Below, in pieces: positions 36,801 through 50,700 of a stretch of 64,000 nucleotides of DNA. The notes beneath the pieces were generated by a model that was not told the DNA's origin, searched no databases, and saw only the letters and a list, made by a program, of their open reading frames with translations. The stretch lies in contig NW_026946363.1 in the NCBI RefSeq assembly GCF_035222375.1, positions 4,836,001-4,900,000 on the forward strand, written 5' to 3'. Every line of letters begins with the position of its first letter. Positions within the stretch are counted from its first letter, which is position 1. Made by a program: the position numbers and the translations under genes. This stretch comes from Podospora pseudocomata. Its lineage: Eukaryota > Ascomycota > Sordariomycetes > Sordariales > Podosporaceae.

Positions 36801-39800
36801 TATCATCAAACGCTGAGGCTACAGGTATATGCATTTTAGCCATCGAAACTTTTTATGAGACTCTTTTCCCCCCTGGGATGGATTGATAATCAGTGAGTAA
36901 AAGAAAAAAAAATAAAAAGGCGAGAGACATCATCTTCTTCGTCTCAGTAATGTCCAAGACATTTAGAGACAACCACATCCCCGAACCGGCCGATACGGCA
37001 CCCAGCAAAAAAACAAAACACGTTTTTCTTCCTGACCTTTCGTCCGTGCCAATTCTCTGGGGCTTTCAGTTTTTTTTTTAGTTTTTTTTGCTTTTTCTCA
37101 GAGAGAAACAGTGGCGTTTTGTTTCTTGGAAGTGGGAAAAGCAAGTGTTTGGTGATACAAGATGACGATGAAGAGAGCTGTGCTGTAGTAAGCCTTTCAG
37201 TTCAAAAGTAAACCAAGACATTACGGTGCTTCCAATGTCTTCAAAGCTGACCTCCCCCACCCCCCAAGAAGCCGAATATGTGTGGCGTTCTGTTCAGGCA
37301 GCATGGTCACGGTGAGAGAAAACCTTCACCGCAGCTTTGGGAATTTTTGTCCCCCCTCCCCTCCCCCCCCCCTTCCGTGCGTTTCGTGTGTGGCTTGTCA
37401 GAATGATTCAATCAGACAGACCCTGAGTTTTGTCTCCCCCTCATAAACGTGTCACTTGTATCACAGGCCGGTCTTCTTTGTACACAGTACTTGTGTCGAA
37501 ACAGGTCCGAATTCACGAGAAGGAGAGGCCATGGCAAAAAATACAATCAAAAAAATAAAAAAGAAGGCTGGCTCTACACGCATATTATAGGTAAGTAAGG
37601 TATGTATGGCCTCGGATAGCTGCATTCTCCTCCCCTGCCAAACTGGGCCTCATGCTGTTGTTTCTAACCGGTCGGTGAGGCTGCTAGTTCCTCTTTCCTA
37701 TCTTCATCACGGTGAGCACATCGATTGGCTGACACAAAAGAAAAAGTCGACAGCCCAATTCAAGCCACACAACGGAAGCACGCATTCCCTGCCATCCTGT
37801 TGCCGGTTGCTCGACTGGAAATTGTAACGAGGACGTCATGTGCCCCCAGCGGTGGATGACTCTCAAATCTTGAGGGGAGGGGGGGGGGCAATCGCCAAAG
37901 GTTCAAAAGTCTACCATGGCTTCCATCTTTTCAAGGTATCATGGAGGTTGATAAAGTATTTCCCCCATTATCAGAATCTTATCAAGCCCACACCGTCCCT
38001 GTCACCTACACCCGCTCCCGACCGTGGTATTCTACAGGGGATGCTGCTGCGGGATATGGCAGGGAAAAGCGTGTGGTGTAACCACATCCATATCCTTGAC
38101 CAAACAACAGCAACGCAAACAAGGCCTGAAAGCTTCCTCAGCCAAGCATGGGTATCATAAGGCTGGAGTGCTCCCACGATAGTCTTTAAAAAAAACATGG
38201 TGTACATCGATACTACCTGTACCTACAGTCCCATATCGACCCTCAATAGCTTTGACATCACCATCCCATATGAACTCCAATCTTGGCAAAATCGACCACT
38301 CCCTCCTCAGATTACGTAGCATTTTCGGCTCTCCTACCGAAAGGGAAGAATGTGATTTATCCGTAACGACCAAGTTGTTTTCTTTTTCAAGATGAGTTTG
38401 GGCCAGAAATAGAAGAGGCTGGCTTTCTCATAAACTCACAAAATAACACCGTATCATCCATCCATCATGTGGTTCCCGCAGATTGATGACCCAGCCCCAA
38501 AGTAGCGCACTGACTGTGATGTAGCTCTGAGTTCATGCCTCTGGCTGATTGAAGGAGAGGTTGGCCCACTGCAGTGAAATGAAGTCTTTCTTGGAGTTGC
38601 ATTTTTTCTTTTTGTCTTTATGACTGATCAAAACTGTGTTGCCTGGAGTAGTTGTCCATCATCTCCAATAAACGAGAGATATCTGCTGGCGGTTGTTGCA
38701 CTTATGTCGAAGCATAATGTTTCTTGAAAGGGCCAAGCGAATCGCTCTCGGCGAGCTCCCGCTGGACCATGCAGGTTGGCGACAGGGGGCCTGGTATGTG
38801 CATGATACCGGGGGTGCCTTGAGAACAACGACATATCTTTTTGAATCTAACCTGAAAATCCGAACGGATATATAAGAACCAACTCGAATCGTGGATAACC
38901 TTTACCTCATCATTTGAGACATACTTCGGATAATAATCTTCGTTGGCGTCGAGGACGGGCAAAGCTCTCGTCGTGTACGGATACTGTCTACTGCGCTTTG
39001 GGCTTGAAGAAACGGTTTGACCAGGAGTGGAAGAAGTTTCCGGAAAACCAGGTTCGCTCGCTTGCTGGGGGACTGTGCTAGGGTAATGAAAGGGGCATGG
39101 GGCGCGTCCCAGCACACATCCTTCGAGATCTCAGCGCGGGTCAGCACTGAACCCGGTGTGTGACGAGGAACATTCAGCACACACAACAGGGCGGCCGCCC
39201 ACACTTTTCCGTGGTTGAGGTGAGGGGAAGACTCGTCCACACCACCGGGGCGTGCCCCCAGATCTGCGCGCGTGATATTTCAATGCTGTGAGGGAGGAAA
39301 GATAGGTGACGAGACGCTTAGCTTCCGATTGATGGACATGATCACTGGGTGGGGCGTGTTTGAGTTCCGGGTATGACCGGTCTCATTGGGCCATATTCTT
39401 GTCTTCTGAGGGAGAGGCCATCCTTCGAGAATGTCGACTTGACTTCCCGCTCTGCTTGGCGTCATGGTTTGCCTCTGCTCTGCATTGCTGTCGCTGCCGG
39501 TGACAGTGCCAGGATAATTAGTGTCGATAACTTGGGAATTAGCGCCGCTTTTCCAGGGTTTGTGCAACTTGTGAAGAGCACGTCGTCTTTTCAAGATTCT
39601 CGGGAGTCGGGAGCGAGTCGGGACGAGGGCCAGGTACCGCTGTCCTTGAAGCTCTTGACAGGATCCTAAGCCAGGGACAAAAAGGGTCCAACAAGGATGG
39701 CGGCGGGGAGGAAACATTCTGTTCCTGTAACGTTTTCTTTACTGCCGAGATACTTGGTGATAATCGCTTACAGCATGGTTGCCAGCCGAAAGGTTATTCT

Positions 39801-42417
39801 TGGGAGCCTCCTGTTTCGTTTCCAGTGACTGTTCAATTAATGCAAGAGAGGGACGAGATGGGTGTGGCTTGATCGGCCCTACTTGCGTAAAGCTCGTGGT
39901 GCTGATTGGGCAAAGCAGGCGCACCAGCCACTGGTTCCCTCAACAGGCTCAGTTTCGTCATTTCTTCAGCGTCTCATTTCCCAAGTCCCAAACTGATGGG
40001 ACCATCACGTTAGACGTAGCAAAACCTAACCGCTTTCTGACTGGTCGGTTGCTGAGTTGGCTCACCGTGAAAAGAGAGGTCCGATAGGTGTTCACCGCTC
40101 GAGAAATTGCTTCGCTGTTCATCATCAATGAGGAGCTAGGCCGAGACCAGAAATGCACCGCAACGTATCCGAGAGTCCACTTCGCCGTAAGTGGATTGGT
40201 AGGTCGGTAAGGTGGGCGGCGGGTAGCGGTGGGCGGGATATGGACCGCGGAGCTTCCGGAAGCCTGCCGGCTGTCCACCGAGAAAAAAACTGCAACTCAC
40301 AGCTTCACTTTTTTCCGCGTAATTTCTTCTGAGGCCGCGGCTACGTTTCTACGCCTAGTTTGCACGAAGTGCTCCGTAGCTGTTGAATATCGCTCGTGTT
40401 GAGCCATCTCCTGAGCACCCAGTTTTTCTGTCGACGAACGGCACAGCGTTTCCCTCCTCCATTCTCGGCTTCGCTGCAGCGGGAGGCGTGCATTATCATA
40501 AGACCCCCCCACCCCCCTCCCCACCATCACTCTCTGTGCGTCCCGCTGCAGCACAACTGAGCCATTTCGAAAGTGCGCCCCAAGCGCCTTGCATCTCTGT
40601 AAGAGGGATGTGCATGTCGCAAACCACGTCTCTGGTGATGGACAATGTGTTCGCATGCTTTTCCCTCATCCAGGTATGCCCGTATTGACCCTATCTTTGC
40701 GCTATCACCAAGAGCCGCTTGTCATGCGCATTGCTCTGCTGTTTCGATCATGTTTCCAGTGGAAGCCGAGCGTCTGATTGGTTGGGCTGGAGGATCAGAT
40801 CAGATGGCAGCCAGTTGACCGCTCCCCGACCAGAAATAGGCAGGTTGATGACTTTTCCAGTCCGCGGAGCGAAGCCGGGCAATAGTTCAGTTCCTGGCAC
40901 GCCAATCCCATCCATCCAGTCACCGTTCCCTCGGCGCGGGAAATAACCTGGGACCTCTCTGGGCTGTCTGTCTTCTCCAGGTCGCTCTGCGTATCATCCA
41001 GTCCTGGGTGAATTGCTCTTTATTATCCCACCAACCGTGGTGTGCTGGTTGATGTCGGCCACCGTGGTTGTTTTATATCCAGTCACTTTCATGTACTTTG
41101 TCTTGCCCGTCAAGACAAGCTCTTGTTGCCGGACCTCCTCCCTGCCCTCCCTTGCCCACGTCAACCCGTCCAACCCGTCCCCTCGGTTCTGTGCTAAAAT
41201 CCCACTCGAACCCCCTGCGCAGAAGAAGCCGAAGCAGCCACCAAGCCCCCCCCTCGACACACCCAATTACCACATAATCTTCCCTGCCTCCCCCAATTTT
41301 TAACCTTGTGTACCTTTTCCCCCTCCCGCCAGATCCCAGACGGCGACCAGGGCTGTCGTCGAATGCAAGGACCGCGAGACCGGGCTTGCACAAGAGACGT
41401 CTCCAAGAACCCGAAGAAGCTCACCCCCCTAGCTTTCTGCCCCTGGTGACCACCCCTCACCACCCCATCATTGCAAGGATTCTCAGGGCACCCACGGCAC
41501 CCAAGCTTCCCCCCTCGTCCCTCTCCACCCGTCTGGGCAGCCCATCTGCAACCGGCCCAACGGTCGAGAGACAACCTCATCCTTGCCCCTGCAGTCCGTC
41601 TGTTATTCACAATTCCCATCTTCAACCTCTCGATCACAGTTCGCAGCCTGTTTGAACGCACTACCTACCTTCGTATATTTTTCTTTGAGGGGTGGTTTTT
41701 TGGCTGCTTTTGATCATTATCATCGTTACCATTTTGAGAGTCATAAATCCGCGAGCTAGCTCAGCTCAACCTCAACGTGTCATTCCTAAGCCTTACCTTG
41801 ACGGCTTTCAAGAACAACACCGCTCAAGTTGCTGGGTTAAAACAGTATCTTTACCTACTAACCGCAACATATATATCATAGATCTTTATCTCTGTTAGTT
41901 GTTCAACTGTCTGTTTGTTCTCGTTTGCTCTTGCCTTGTGAGGGCCTCATTCGACATGCTGCCAGTGTGCCGCAAGCCATTGTCAAACGCCGCTTGCTTG
42001 GACGGGCGAAGAGCTGATCGGATATAGACTCGGAGCTTTTTTTCTCCCCGATCGCGTCCTCGTGCTCACAGCTTGATTTCTTTTCTCTGGTCAGTCCATC
42101 TCTTCCATCCTCTCCTCACCGAGGTGTGTGTCGGTGTAGCATCGCGGCCTCGCTATTCCCCCTGTCAACATCCTCCAATCTTCCCCGAATCCTATCCAAA
42201 ATTCCCGACCAGGCCGCTTCACGTGTCTGCGTGCAGCAGCGTGTCTTGTCTCCCCCCCACACACTGACCCCTGCATGGGTGATGACCCAAGTACCACGAA
42301 AAATAAAAGCAATTCAGCGCCTTGACGGCGGCGCTCGCCCTCTTGTCGAAAAGAACCAAGGCTTGCTTCTTGCAGGTAGCAAACCTGCGCTTACCGCATT
42401 TCGCAAAAGCAAACAGT

Positions 42418-42445
42418 TTTTCTTTCTTTCTTTCTTTCTTTCTTT
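42418..42445. repeat. (TTTC)n microsatellite
   Basis: About seven tandem TTTC units lie in pyrimidine-rich, apparently non-coding sequence. Confidence 0.9.
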
Positions 42446-43320
42446 TTTATTTCACGTTGTCATCACTCTCACCTGCCTACCTTACATGTGGGCGCGACTG
42501 GGAATTACCTAACACATTGCCATACTCGACCGTTTTCCCACCGTTGCACCTTTCGCGTCCCACGCCACTGAATCCACAGAGACGGAACACCCAGAAAACG
42601 CTTGGTTGACAATACGAAGGGGAGTAGCAAACTACCGGTGTGTACTGCGTGTTTCGTTTCGTTTCTTTTTTACACCTTTGTCATCAGCCATCGCCTTGTG
42701 TTCCCCCAAGCCCATATCTGTGCATACCTACAAAAGACGTCGCGTGTTGAATGGCGAGTGACGGCATGTCGATTTCACCCTTTCGGATCTCTTACTGCAG
42801 GGTCTTCTTCAATCGCTTCTGTCTCCTCTCCTCGTGGTGTCGAGGTTGGCAGGCGTGGGAAGTGTGGCCGTTAATCTGAGACCTTGCACCTCGCGCTAAG
42901 CAGCTTGTGCTGATTTTTGACTGCGGTGTAACCCAGTGGCCGACGCGCATTTCTTCCCACCATCATCCCTGTTCAAATAGCAAGGTCCTGTCCAACAGGC
43001 CCCCCTTTCATCCGAACTTTTTCAAAGACGCACACCTTCAAACCATCTCGTTGCGCGCGCGTTCCTAATACCATATCCAAAGGCCTTGTCAACCTTCGAG
43101 GTAAACTTGAGATCCGGCCGCGCCACCATCTCGACAGGAGCAACAGTCTCGAATACTCGTCTTGCGTCGCGCGCATCGCACAACACCGCAAGCTGCCGTT
43201 TGCATTGCAGAGGTGAGTTCATCGCAATACTCTCGGGTTTCCCCCATCAGCCAGCAAACCTTCCAATGACTAGGACATGCCCTGGACCGACCGAGCTCTG
43301 GATCACCACGTCCAGCCTAT

Positions 43321-43363
43321 GTGTGTGTGTGAGAGAGAGAGAGAGAGTGTGTGTGTGTGTGTG
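43321..43363. repeat. Compound (GT)n(GA)n(GT)n microsatellite
   Basis: GT repeats pass into GA repeats and back to GT without interruption, forming an alternating purine-pyrimidine and polypurine block. Confidence 0.9.
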
Positions 43364-44130
43364 CGGTTGTCGACATTCAGGATGACGATGCTGCCGCCCA
43401 GGGCATGGGTGCGATTCGACATGGGCTTCAATACAATTGCATGTTGCATATGGCTAACCTCTTTGTTGAAAGGCATCCCGTTTCTCTTTTCCAAGGCAAG
43501 TTGATCTTGTGGCCGGTCCCATGTCTTCCATGCGCGCATCGGCTTGATGCTGCATCCTCGATCCCGCCAAGTGGTGTCACAAACATCACCATCGCCGACC
43601 ATCCATCAACTTTCACCCGAAGGCTCAGAACATTGTCGATGGTTCCTGCCATCCGATTTTGTCGACCTTGCTGTCACTGCACGCGCTGCCGTATTGCATC
43701 ATAGCATATGCTCCTTGCAGCATGGGCCTGGTCTATCCCTTCCCACAGCTGCAACGCATCGAGTCTCCTTCCATTGGATTATACGTTGACATATTCGCGG
43801 ACGACGAGGCTAACAAGGCGGCAGGCGTTGCAGATCCATCGGTTCGAAAGGGACGGACGTGAGCAAGCAAGAGCAACCGCGACTTACAAGCAGTTGCAAA
43901 GGGTACGTCTTTGTGAGCCGGTGGGTTTTTCTTTTTATAAAGTCAAGCACGTGGTTCAAGCACCTCAACGGTCTGAACCCGAGTGACTGGATTTGGTGGC
44001 CCGTTAGACGTCGCTTCCCCCAGCCCTTTTTTTTTCTTCCCACAACGTACACACCGTCCAATCGAAAAAGCTACCAAGCGACTGGACTTCTGGGAAACGA
44101 GGTCTAACTTTGCGCTACGCGACGTTCAGA

Positions 44131-45102
44131 ACGCGTTATCAGGGAAATTCTATTTCGGGACATTTTCGAGGTAATAGCCAAGGTACGTGCATATTACTTT
44201 TCCCCATCACCTCAGGCAGCACCCGTCGCACTTGTCGGCCATGTTTGTTCATGGCAAATCATATTGGGCGTGCTCTGGTGCACCACCCGTTCGGAAATCG
44301 TACCAGGGTCTGGTGTCACACTCAGCGCGATCCTGTTTCAATCTCGGCAATGTTCCACCCTAGTCCCCCTTCTGTCCTTGCATGAAGCGTTGGGAAATTT
44401 TGCTACATGCGAGACCCCTTGGCTTTTGCTGCTTTTTATTTCGTCTTATATTGGTATCTTCAGGCCCAAGGGGCGCGGTGCGTTCGGATCGAGACTAACT
44501 TGCTGGCCTGTTTTTCCCCATTTCTTCTAGAACGCCGCACTGCCGACCGCTTTTCACAATCTCAAGCCCATCCTTGCCAGCAGCGCGTTTGGCCCGCACC
44601 TACTAAAAACCTCGACCTTTTCCCCAGAACATCGTGTGCTTCCCTGGCCGAACAAACAAGACCGCACGCACCGATCCCAAGGCCGCACTATCGTGGTAAC
44701 GGCGCCGAATTTATCTGTGAGTAGATCTCCATTGCATCCGTCTCCCGAACCTCTATCCGCGCCTTTCTCGTGCCATGGCCAGCCACGGTCGCGTCGTTCA
44801 CGGCAAGCCAGGCGGGTGCACGGGTCCCTGGCCACACAACCTGGTTTACTTGTCGCCAGTTTGGCAGGCGTTCCTGGCAGACGATCAACCCAGGTCCGCT
44901 GTGTGTTCCACAACCAGCGAGGTCATCGCGACACACGCACACACACACAGAGAGAGAGAGCCGACTTGGACTAACATCTCTCCCTCCCCACAGAGAAACC
45001 CTTACAGCACTTTGAAGACGAGCATACCCTATGGGACTGATGAAGATGGCTCAGCACCGGCAGGCGCCCAGCCACTTCAAGGAAGAGCCCGGTCATGACT
45101 CG
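44131..45102 (+). other. Candidate spliced 5' leader with first coding exon
   Basis: A chain of canonical signals defines candidate exons. Donor GTACGT at 43903 pairs with an acceptor at 44130 (CTAAC branch). Exon 44131-44182 has donor GTACGT; the next acceptor at 44530 follows a CTAAC and a long pyrimidine tract. Exon 44531-44716 has donor GTGAGT; the next acceptor at 44993 (GACTAACATCTC...CCACAG) is near ideal. Exon 44994-45102 has an in-frame stop at 45013, then ATG at 45031 (or 45040, 45046) reading MGLMKMAQHRQAPSHFKEEP to GHDS, and ends TCG/GTAAGT in phase 0. That phase fits the acceptor at 47759 of the tandem-domain gene. If joined, the protein would have 783 residues and the intron 2657 nt. 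Transcription is inferred from splice signals only. Confidence 0.45.
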
Positions 45103-47738
45103 GTAAGTGCCACTTTTTTCAATCTCTGTTCGCCAATCCACCCACCACCGAGAGCGCCGCATGCGCGCTTGCCTGCTGTTAGGTAATGTCAAGCGACAGT
45201 TGTCCTCAGCGCGGCATTTACTACGTGATCTCCACCGTCGAGCGTTTTCAATAGTCTCCCGATTTTACGTTTCCTTCTCAGTGCGATATCAATATCCAAA
45301 AACAAAAAAAAACAAAAAAAAAAAAGGACGCCTTCGTCCGTCGATGTAGGCGCGTCGTTGATTTCCTTGGCCAATCGAGTCGGGGTCGAGTTGTTCCAGA
45401 AAACGGCTGTGCCTGTCGCAAGCCTGACTTGGAGAAGATGAGTGGTCAGGGTTGTGTGGGAATTGCAGGGGCCCTCCTGTTTCACCACCAGCCAGGGCGT
45501 CGGTAGTATGCAACAGGGGCTTGTGCCGGCGTGCGTAGTGCGCATTTGGCCTGGACGAGATGCGCCATCAGCACCTTTTTGTGCCATACCCTCACAGTAC
45601 ATCAACACCATCCTATTCCTTTTCCACCATCCGGCCTCTCCACATTGGCACAGGTGTGGTTGCTGGCTGTTGGCCTGAGCATGCCGCGCCGGCATTGGGT
45701 TCAACGGTGCAACTCAATTCATAGCCTACGACAAGTGACAGCTGTCCATGGAGGCCAGCGTTTGGCTTGCATGATATAGTGTGTCAGCGGTCTGGGTTCC
45801 CCAGAGTGGCGGACCGAACAGGTCATGGCCACTGTTTCCCAACGGCGGTGTGGCTGGGATGCTGGCGCCGTACCGATGGCCTTCCCCTGTACCCCAAACC
45901 TTACCCGTCCTCCCCCCCCCCAAAATCACCCAAGACGTCGCAAATGCCGTATCAAAAGATCAGGGCAAAAAGAAACGGATCGAGCGATCGCGGCGCTTCA
46001 CCTGGAAATCTCATGTCGGACCTGGATGGTGGCCCATTCACCGGAGTCAGGTGTGCACGCTGACGACACTCGTGCGACGGTCTCGCCATGTCCATGGTAC
46101 CTCTGCTGTGTACTCGGTACATGCGCTGGGTGTTCTAGAGTCGTGGTTGGAGTCAGTCGCACCGTTGGCAAGTGGGGTTTTGGAGGCAACTCACCGTGTC
46201 CTGTGGGGCTTTCTCTCAAGCGTGTGTGGTGGAGCCACCCGCTGAGTGGTTCCGCGCAGAGTGGGAGGGAGACAGGGACAACACGTTCCGCAGCACCCTC
46301 CCCCGGTGTGCCTCCGGCCAGGGTCCACACATGGGCGCAAGTTTTCTCGGAAGCATGACCTCGCTGTCTCGGCTGCAGCAAAGAAAGCTGCTGCAAATGT
46401 CATCCCAAATGACGGGACTGCGAGGTATCTCGTACCTCAGTCCGGGCATGCGTTCTGTGTCCTGCGCGGGTGCTGTGTCCCATCAGCGAGTTGCTGTGAT
46501 GCCCCATGCCCAGCCCCTCCGGTGCTTGCAGGCGAATCCGATGCGCAGCCCTCTGGGCTTCCCAAAGAGCGGTACGTATCGGCGACCTGCTGCGGGACTT
46601 CCATGTTCCATTGGAGTACCGTGTTCTCGAGTGGGAGAGAGAGCCGGCCTGCCAGTGCAGGGATTGGCCCAGGAGCCCGCTGGGGACCCGCATGTGCACA
46701 CCCGCACCTCACCGCCCCTTGTCCTTGCCCCAGATGATGAAAGCGCACACACAGAAGACACGCAGAAAAGACAGAACACACGCAGAGACGGGCCTGCCAG
46801 GAAAACCAGAGCAAACCACACACTGAGCTTGCCCTTTCAGTGGCTAGCTCCGGCCTGCCAGTCCCGGTTGGGCAATAGTCATGACCCTCGGCTCTGCAGG
46901 CGTTCCGCCATTGGCCATTTCATCTAAAAATGCAGTCGTCCCCCCCTGCCCGCGTTTCTTTCAAGCCCTTGTCCTACCACACAACCAGAGAATTCCTTTC
47001 CTTCACTCTTGTCAGGTTCAGGGCTTTGAGGCTTCTCTTCGGTCTTCTCAGCCCCCGGTCTGGTCAGCGAGACAGAGGACGTTGAATCCCAAGCATCATT
47101 ATCATTCTTGTTGCCCCCTGTTCAATCTCATCATTCTCGACCTTCTCCTGGTCCGGAGCCCCATCTTCCCATTCTCCTCCTGGCCGTCCCCAGTCGGTAC
47201 ATAATACAGCCATCCCCACAAAATAGCGACTCCCTTCTACACCTTTTCTCTAGTCGACCATCTCCTCTGTGGCCACGCCGCAGCACTGCATATCTGGTTA
47301 GTAGCCATCACGATCCCCCCCTTTGCTCCCCTCCATGCGGTGTTATCTTGATGGAATGCCACCATGCCATTGAGAGAACACCCAGGTGGCAATCTCGAAA
47401 CCTCGGGAGGTGATTCCGAGCATTTGCTGCTCCACTAGGTGGGTAGCATTGGCCTCCCTGGCTCCTCACAGTCGGTTTGGATGCCGGATGATGGGAGCCC
47501 TGTCGTACTGTACAAATCCCACCCCAAATCCCCGAGGCTAACCCGCCTCGTCCGTGGATCCCTCGTCCTTTTTTTTTCAGGGGACCGACACATCTTCCCG
47601 GCTGCCCAGACCTTGCACGCGGTTCAGGTTGAGAAAAAAAGCACAACATTCCCAGACGCGTCTGCGGCGCTCCAGAACACACACACACACACATGGTCTT
47701 TTTTTTGTCTAGCAAGCAACCCTGTACCGTGAAGACTA
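45103..47738. other. Probable long first intron or leader
   Basis: No recognised gene is present. Frames are open on both strands at 45.8-46.9 kb, with one plus-strand frame of 251 codons, but translations look random. The stretch ends in a branch-point/acceptor pair (GACTAAT ... CTCTATGCAG at 47759). It may be an intron of the downstream gene, or promoter and leader if that gene starts at 47739. Confidence 0.4.
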
Positions 47739-50700
47739 ATGGTTGTCTCCTCTATGCAGCATCACACCCACCATCAACAACAACAGGGTCCTGTTCCTCC
47801 TCATCTGCAGCATTCTCGCCCCTCTAGCATTGTTCATCAACAGCATCACAGTCAAGCCCCAGCGCAGCAACAGCAATCCCACTCGAACGCGTATTCGTCC
47901 GGCCACTCGGTCTATCAACCGCAGTCTCAGGCAAGCAACGCTCAAGAACATTCGCTGTCGTACTACGGACACCAGCCGAGCCCGTACAGCACGCCGGGTG
48001 CGACTAGCGGGTACACTTCCGCAGGTGGGTGAAAATTTCTCGTGGGTTTGGAACTTCAACCCCAAACTCAAAACCACACGCTCGACAAACTGGCTAACGT
48101 CGACTTGTAGACACCGGAGACATGATGGCTGCAACCATGCCGAGACCACCGTATCCCCCAATGTCATCCTACCACACTCCTCAGTCCAACTCGCCCGCCT
48201 CGGTAGCATCGCCATCAGGTCATGATCAGCAGAGAAGCATGTATGGACAGCCTCCTTCGCAATTACACCAGCAGTCAATGTACTATGGCGGGCCTCAGCA
48301 ACAGTACTCGTCCATGTCGGCGCAGACTGCTTCTTCCCCGTACGCTCAACACCCGCAGCAATCACACCAGTCTATGGCCTCTCAACCGAGCATGATGATG
48401 TCTCACACGGCTCCTCAGCACCAGATGAGCCACCACACCTCGCAGCACTCGCAGGCCGGCATGACGGTCAGCCCTCGGCCTGGAAAGATTGAGACTCATG
48501 GTCTCACTAACCGGATACCTGGACCCTCTGCTCCCGTCTCCATCGGTAGCGCCTCATCCACTGGTCCTCAGAATGGTGCTCCTCTTACCGCGCCAGCTGG
48601 CGGAGCTGCTGGCGTGAATCCCAACGCTGCCCCCGGACCTATCCCCGCCACCACGCCCCTTGTGGTCAGGCAAGATACCAACGGAGTACAGTGGATTGCG
48701 TTCGAGTACTCTCGTGACAGAGTCAAGATGGAGTACACGATTCGCTGCGACGTGGAATCGGTGAACCAGGATGAGCTGTCGGCCGAGTTCAAGACGGAGA
48801 ACTGCGTGTATCCGCGCGCTTGCTGCCCCAAGGACCAGTACCGCGGAAATCGCCTTGTGTACGAGACCGAGTGCAACTCTGTGGGCTGGGCTTTGGCCCA
48901 ACTCAACCCGCCTCTCCGCGGCAAGAGAGGTCTGATTCAGCGGGCTGTTGACAGCTGGCGCAACAGCAACCAGGACCCGAGACTCAGAAGTCGTCGCGTC
49001 CGACGAATGGCCAAGATGAACACGCGCAACAGCAAGGCTGGTTCAACGACACCGCATGCCACCCACATTGGTACCCCAACCGGCCCAGGGATGTCCACCC
49101 CAACGGGCATGGGAGCGAGCGGCAACCCGGCGATTGGCAAGCCCGGCATGGGCGGCATGAACTCGTCGATTCACCACCACCACGGCCAGCAGGATGGGAG
49201 TGCCCAGGGGGGAGATGAAGTCGGTATGTTTCACCAGATGGCCTGAAGCGCGCGTTTGTTCGTGATTAAGTGTGATACCTCTTCAAACCGCTCTGTCTTG
49301 CTCGTGTTTCTTTTTTGTTCTGTCGGTTACTGTTGCGTTATTGGGTTTTTCCATCTTTTTTACAGGGAGTTTCTAGTCGTTTTGTTTTTCCTTTTTTACC
49401 TGTTATATACCGGCTCGGCGACATTACAAAATCTCGAGCACACCGCATCTGGGGCAACCACAGGAACCTGGTACAAAAGAAAGATCTGTACATTACACTA
49501 GTTGCGCGTTTGCTGTTGCTGTTGTTGTTAGTTTTGTTTTTGCTGGTTTTCGGTCGTCGTCGTTTTTTCGTCGTCTGGCTGCTGGCACTGCACCATCACA
49601 GCATTCGCTTTGTTCACACATATCAACCAGCACCTTTTTTCATCACACACACTATACACACACACAACACACACATGTCAATTGCCTCACACTCTGAGCA
49701 AAACGGAGTGCCCTATCTGACGGGGCTTTGAAAACCTGTTCTTTACAAGAACGAAAAAGCACCCCCCTTGTTTGTATCCCTGCTTCTCGTTTGGAGGGTT
49801 CGCGAGTTCTTGCTGCTGTTTTCGTGGTTTGGGAAGCATCACACTTACCATGATCTGACGCGTGTCGTTTTTGATACGTGGCAGCACGTATTCCCTCCTC
49901 CCTCTCTTCTCTCTGCCTTCTCCGTGGTGGGGGGGGAGGAGTTGATTGAGGGGGAGGGGGAGAGCAAGTCATTATGTCATTGGTTGAGAACATGTTTCAC
50001 TAACGGATTTATTTTCTCATGTCTTATAGGCGACGGAGATTCCTACATGGACGAGCAACAGCATCACCACCACCATCAACCCCCGACCCAGGCTGGATCT
50101 GCCTCGGGGTCCGAAGACCGTCCTTCTCAGGTTTTCACCGGCTACGGCTCCTACAACGGCGCGCCCACCCACGCTGGCTCGTCTAATTCGATGTCGATTC
50201 ACGACCAGCTGAGCGGCTCGCCTCATGCCAGCGGCGGCGGCGGCGCGATTGCGGCTCGCAGGATGAGCGCCGGGCGTGATCCCCGGGATGACGAGCCCGA
50301 GGATTTGTTCCCCGATATCCCCGAGGCCAAGAAGCGCAAGTTTATTCTGGTCGAGGACTCCGACAGGCAGAGCCGCCTCCGGGTGCGCGTCACGCTGGAC
50401 GGCGTGGACACGCGCGAGATTCCCGATAGCTTCCGCAAGAGCAGCAGTGTTTATCCCAGGTCGTACTTCCCCCGGGAGATGCAGAGCCCGCCCCCGAGCG
50501 CGACGGGAAGCAAGTTTTTCTTGGACGACGCGAGTGATTATGACGGCAACGAGGACGATGGGACGACCGATACCGAGGGTCGCCGTGCTGGTCGCGGCGC
50601 CAGAAGCAGAGGTCGGACCATGGTCAAGGTTCCCATGGGTGAGGGCCAGGAAGGGGAGGTGGCCATTCCGAGGATGAGGAAGGGGTTTAGGGGGAAGGAG

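Larger units (their letters stand above)
33810..44130. other. Gene-poor block of about 10 kb
   Basis: I recognise no protein gene. The left part (33.8-40.3 kb) has short, motif-free open frames on both strands. One minus-strand frame at 38702-39115 is slightly protein-like. From about 40.4 kb the plus strand becomes pyrimidine-rich, with frequent CTAAC/CTGAC-pyrimidine-CAG and GTRNGT motifs, which suggests a long spliced leader for the downstream regulator. Simple repeats are listed separately. Confidence 0.4.

Noticed and set aside
38702-39115. 137-codon minus-strand frame with a somewhat protein-like stretch (ALPVLDANEDYYPKYVSNDE)
   Set aside because: There is no recognised family, no neighbouring exon with good splice signals and no clear start context; kept as a weak possibility only.
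46172-46927. 251-codon plus-strand frame inside the putative long intron
   Set aside because: Both strands are open, the translation shows no domain character, and the position fits an intron or leader.
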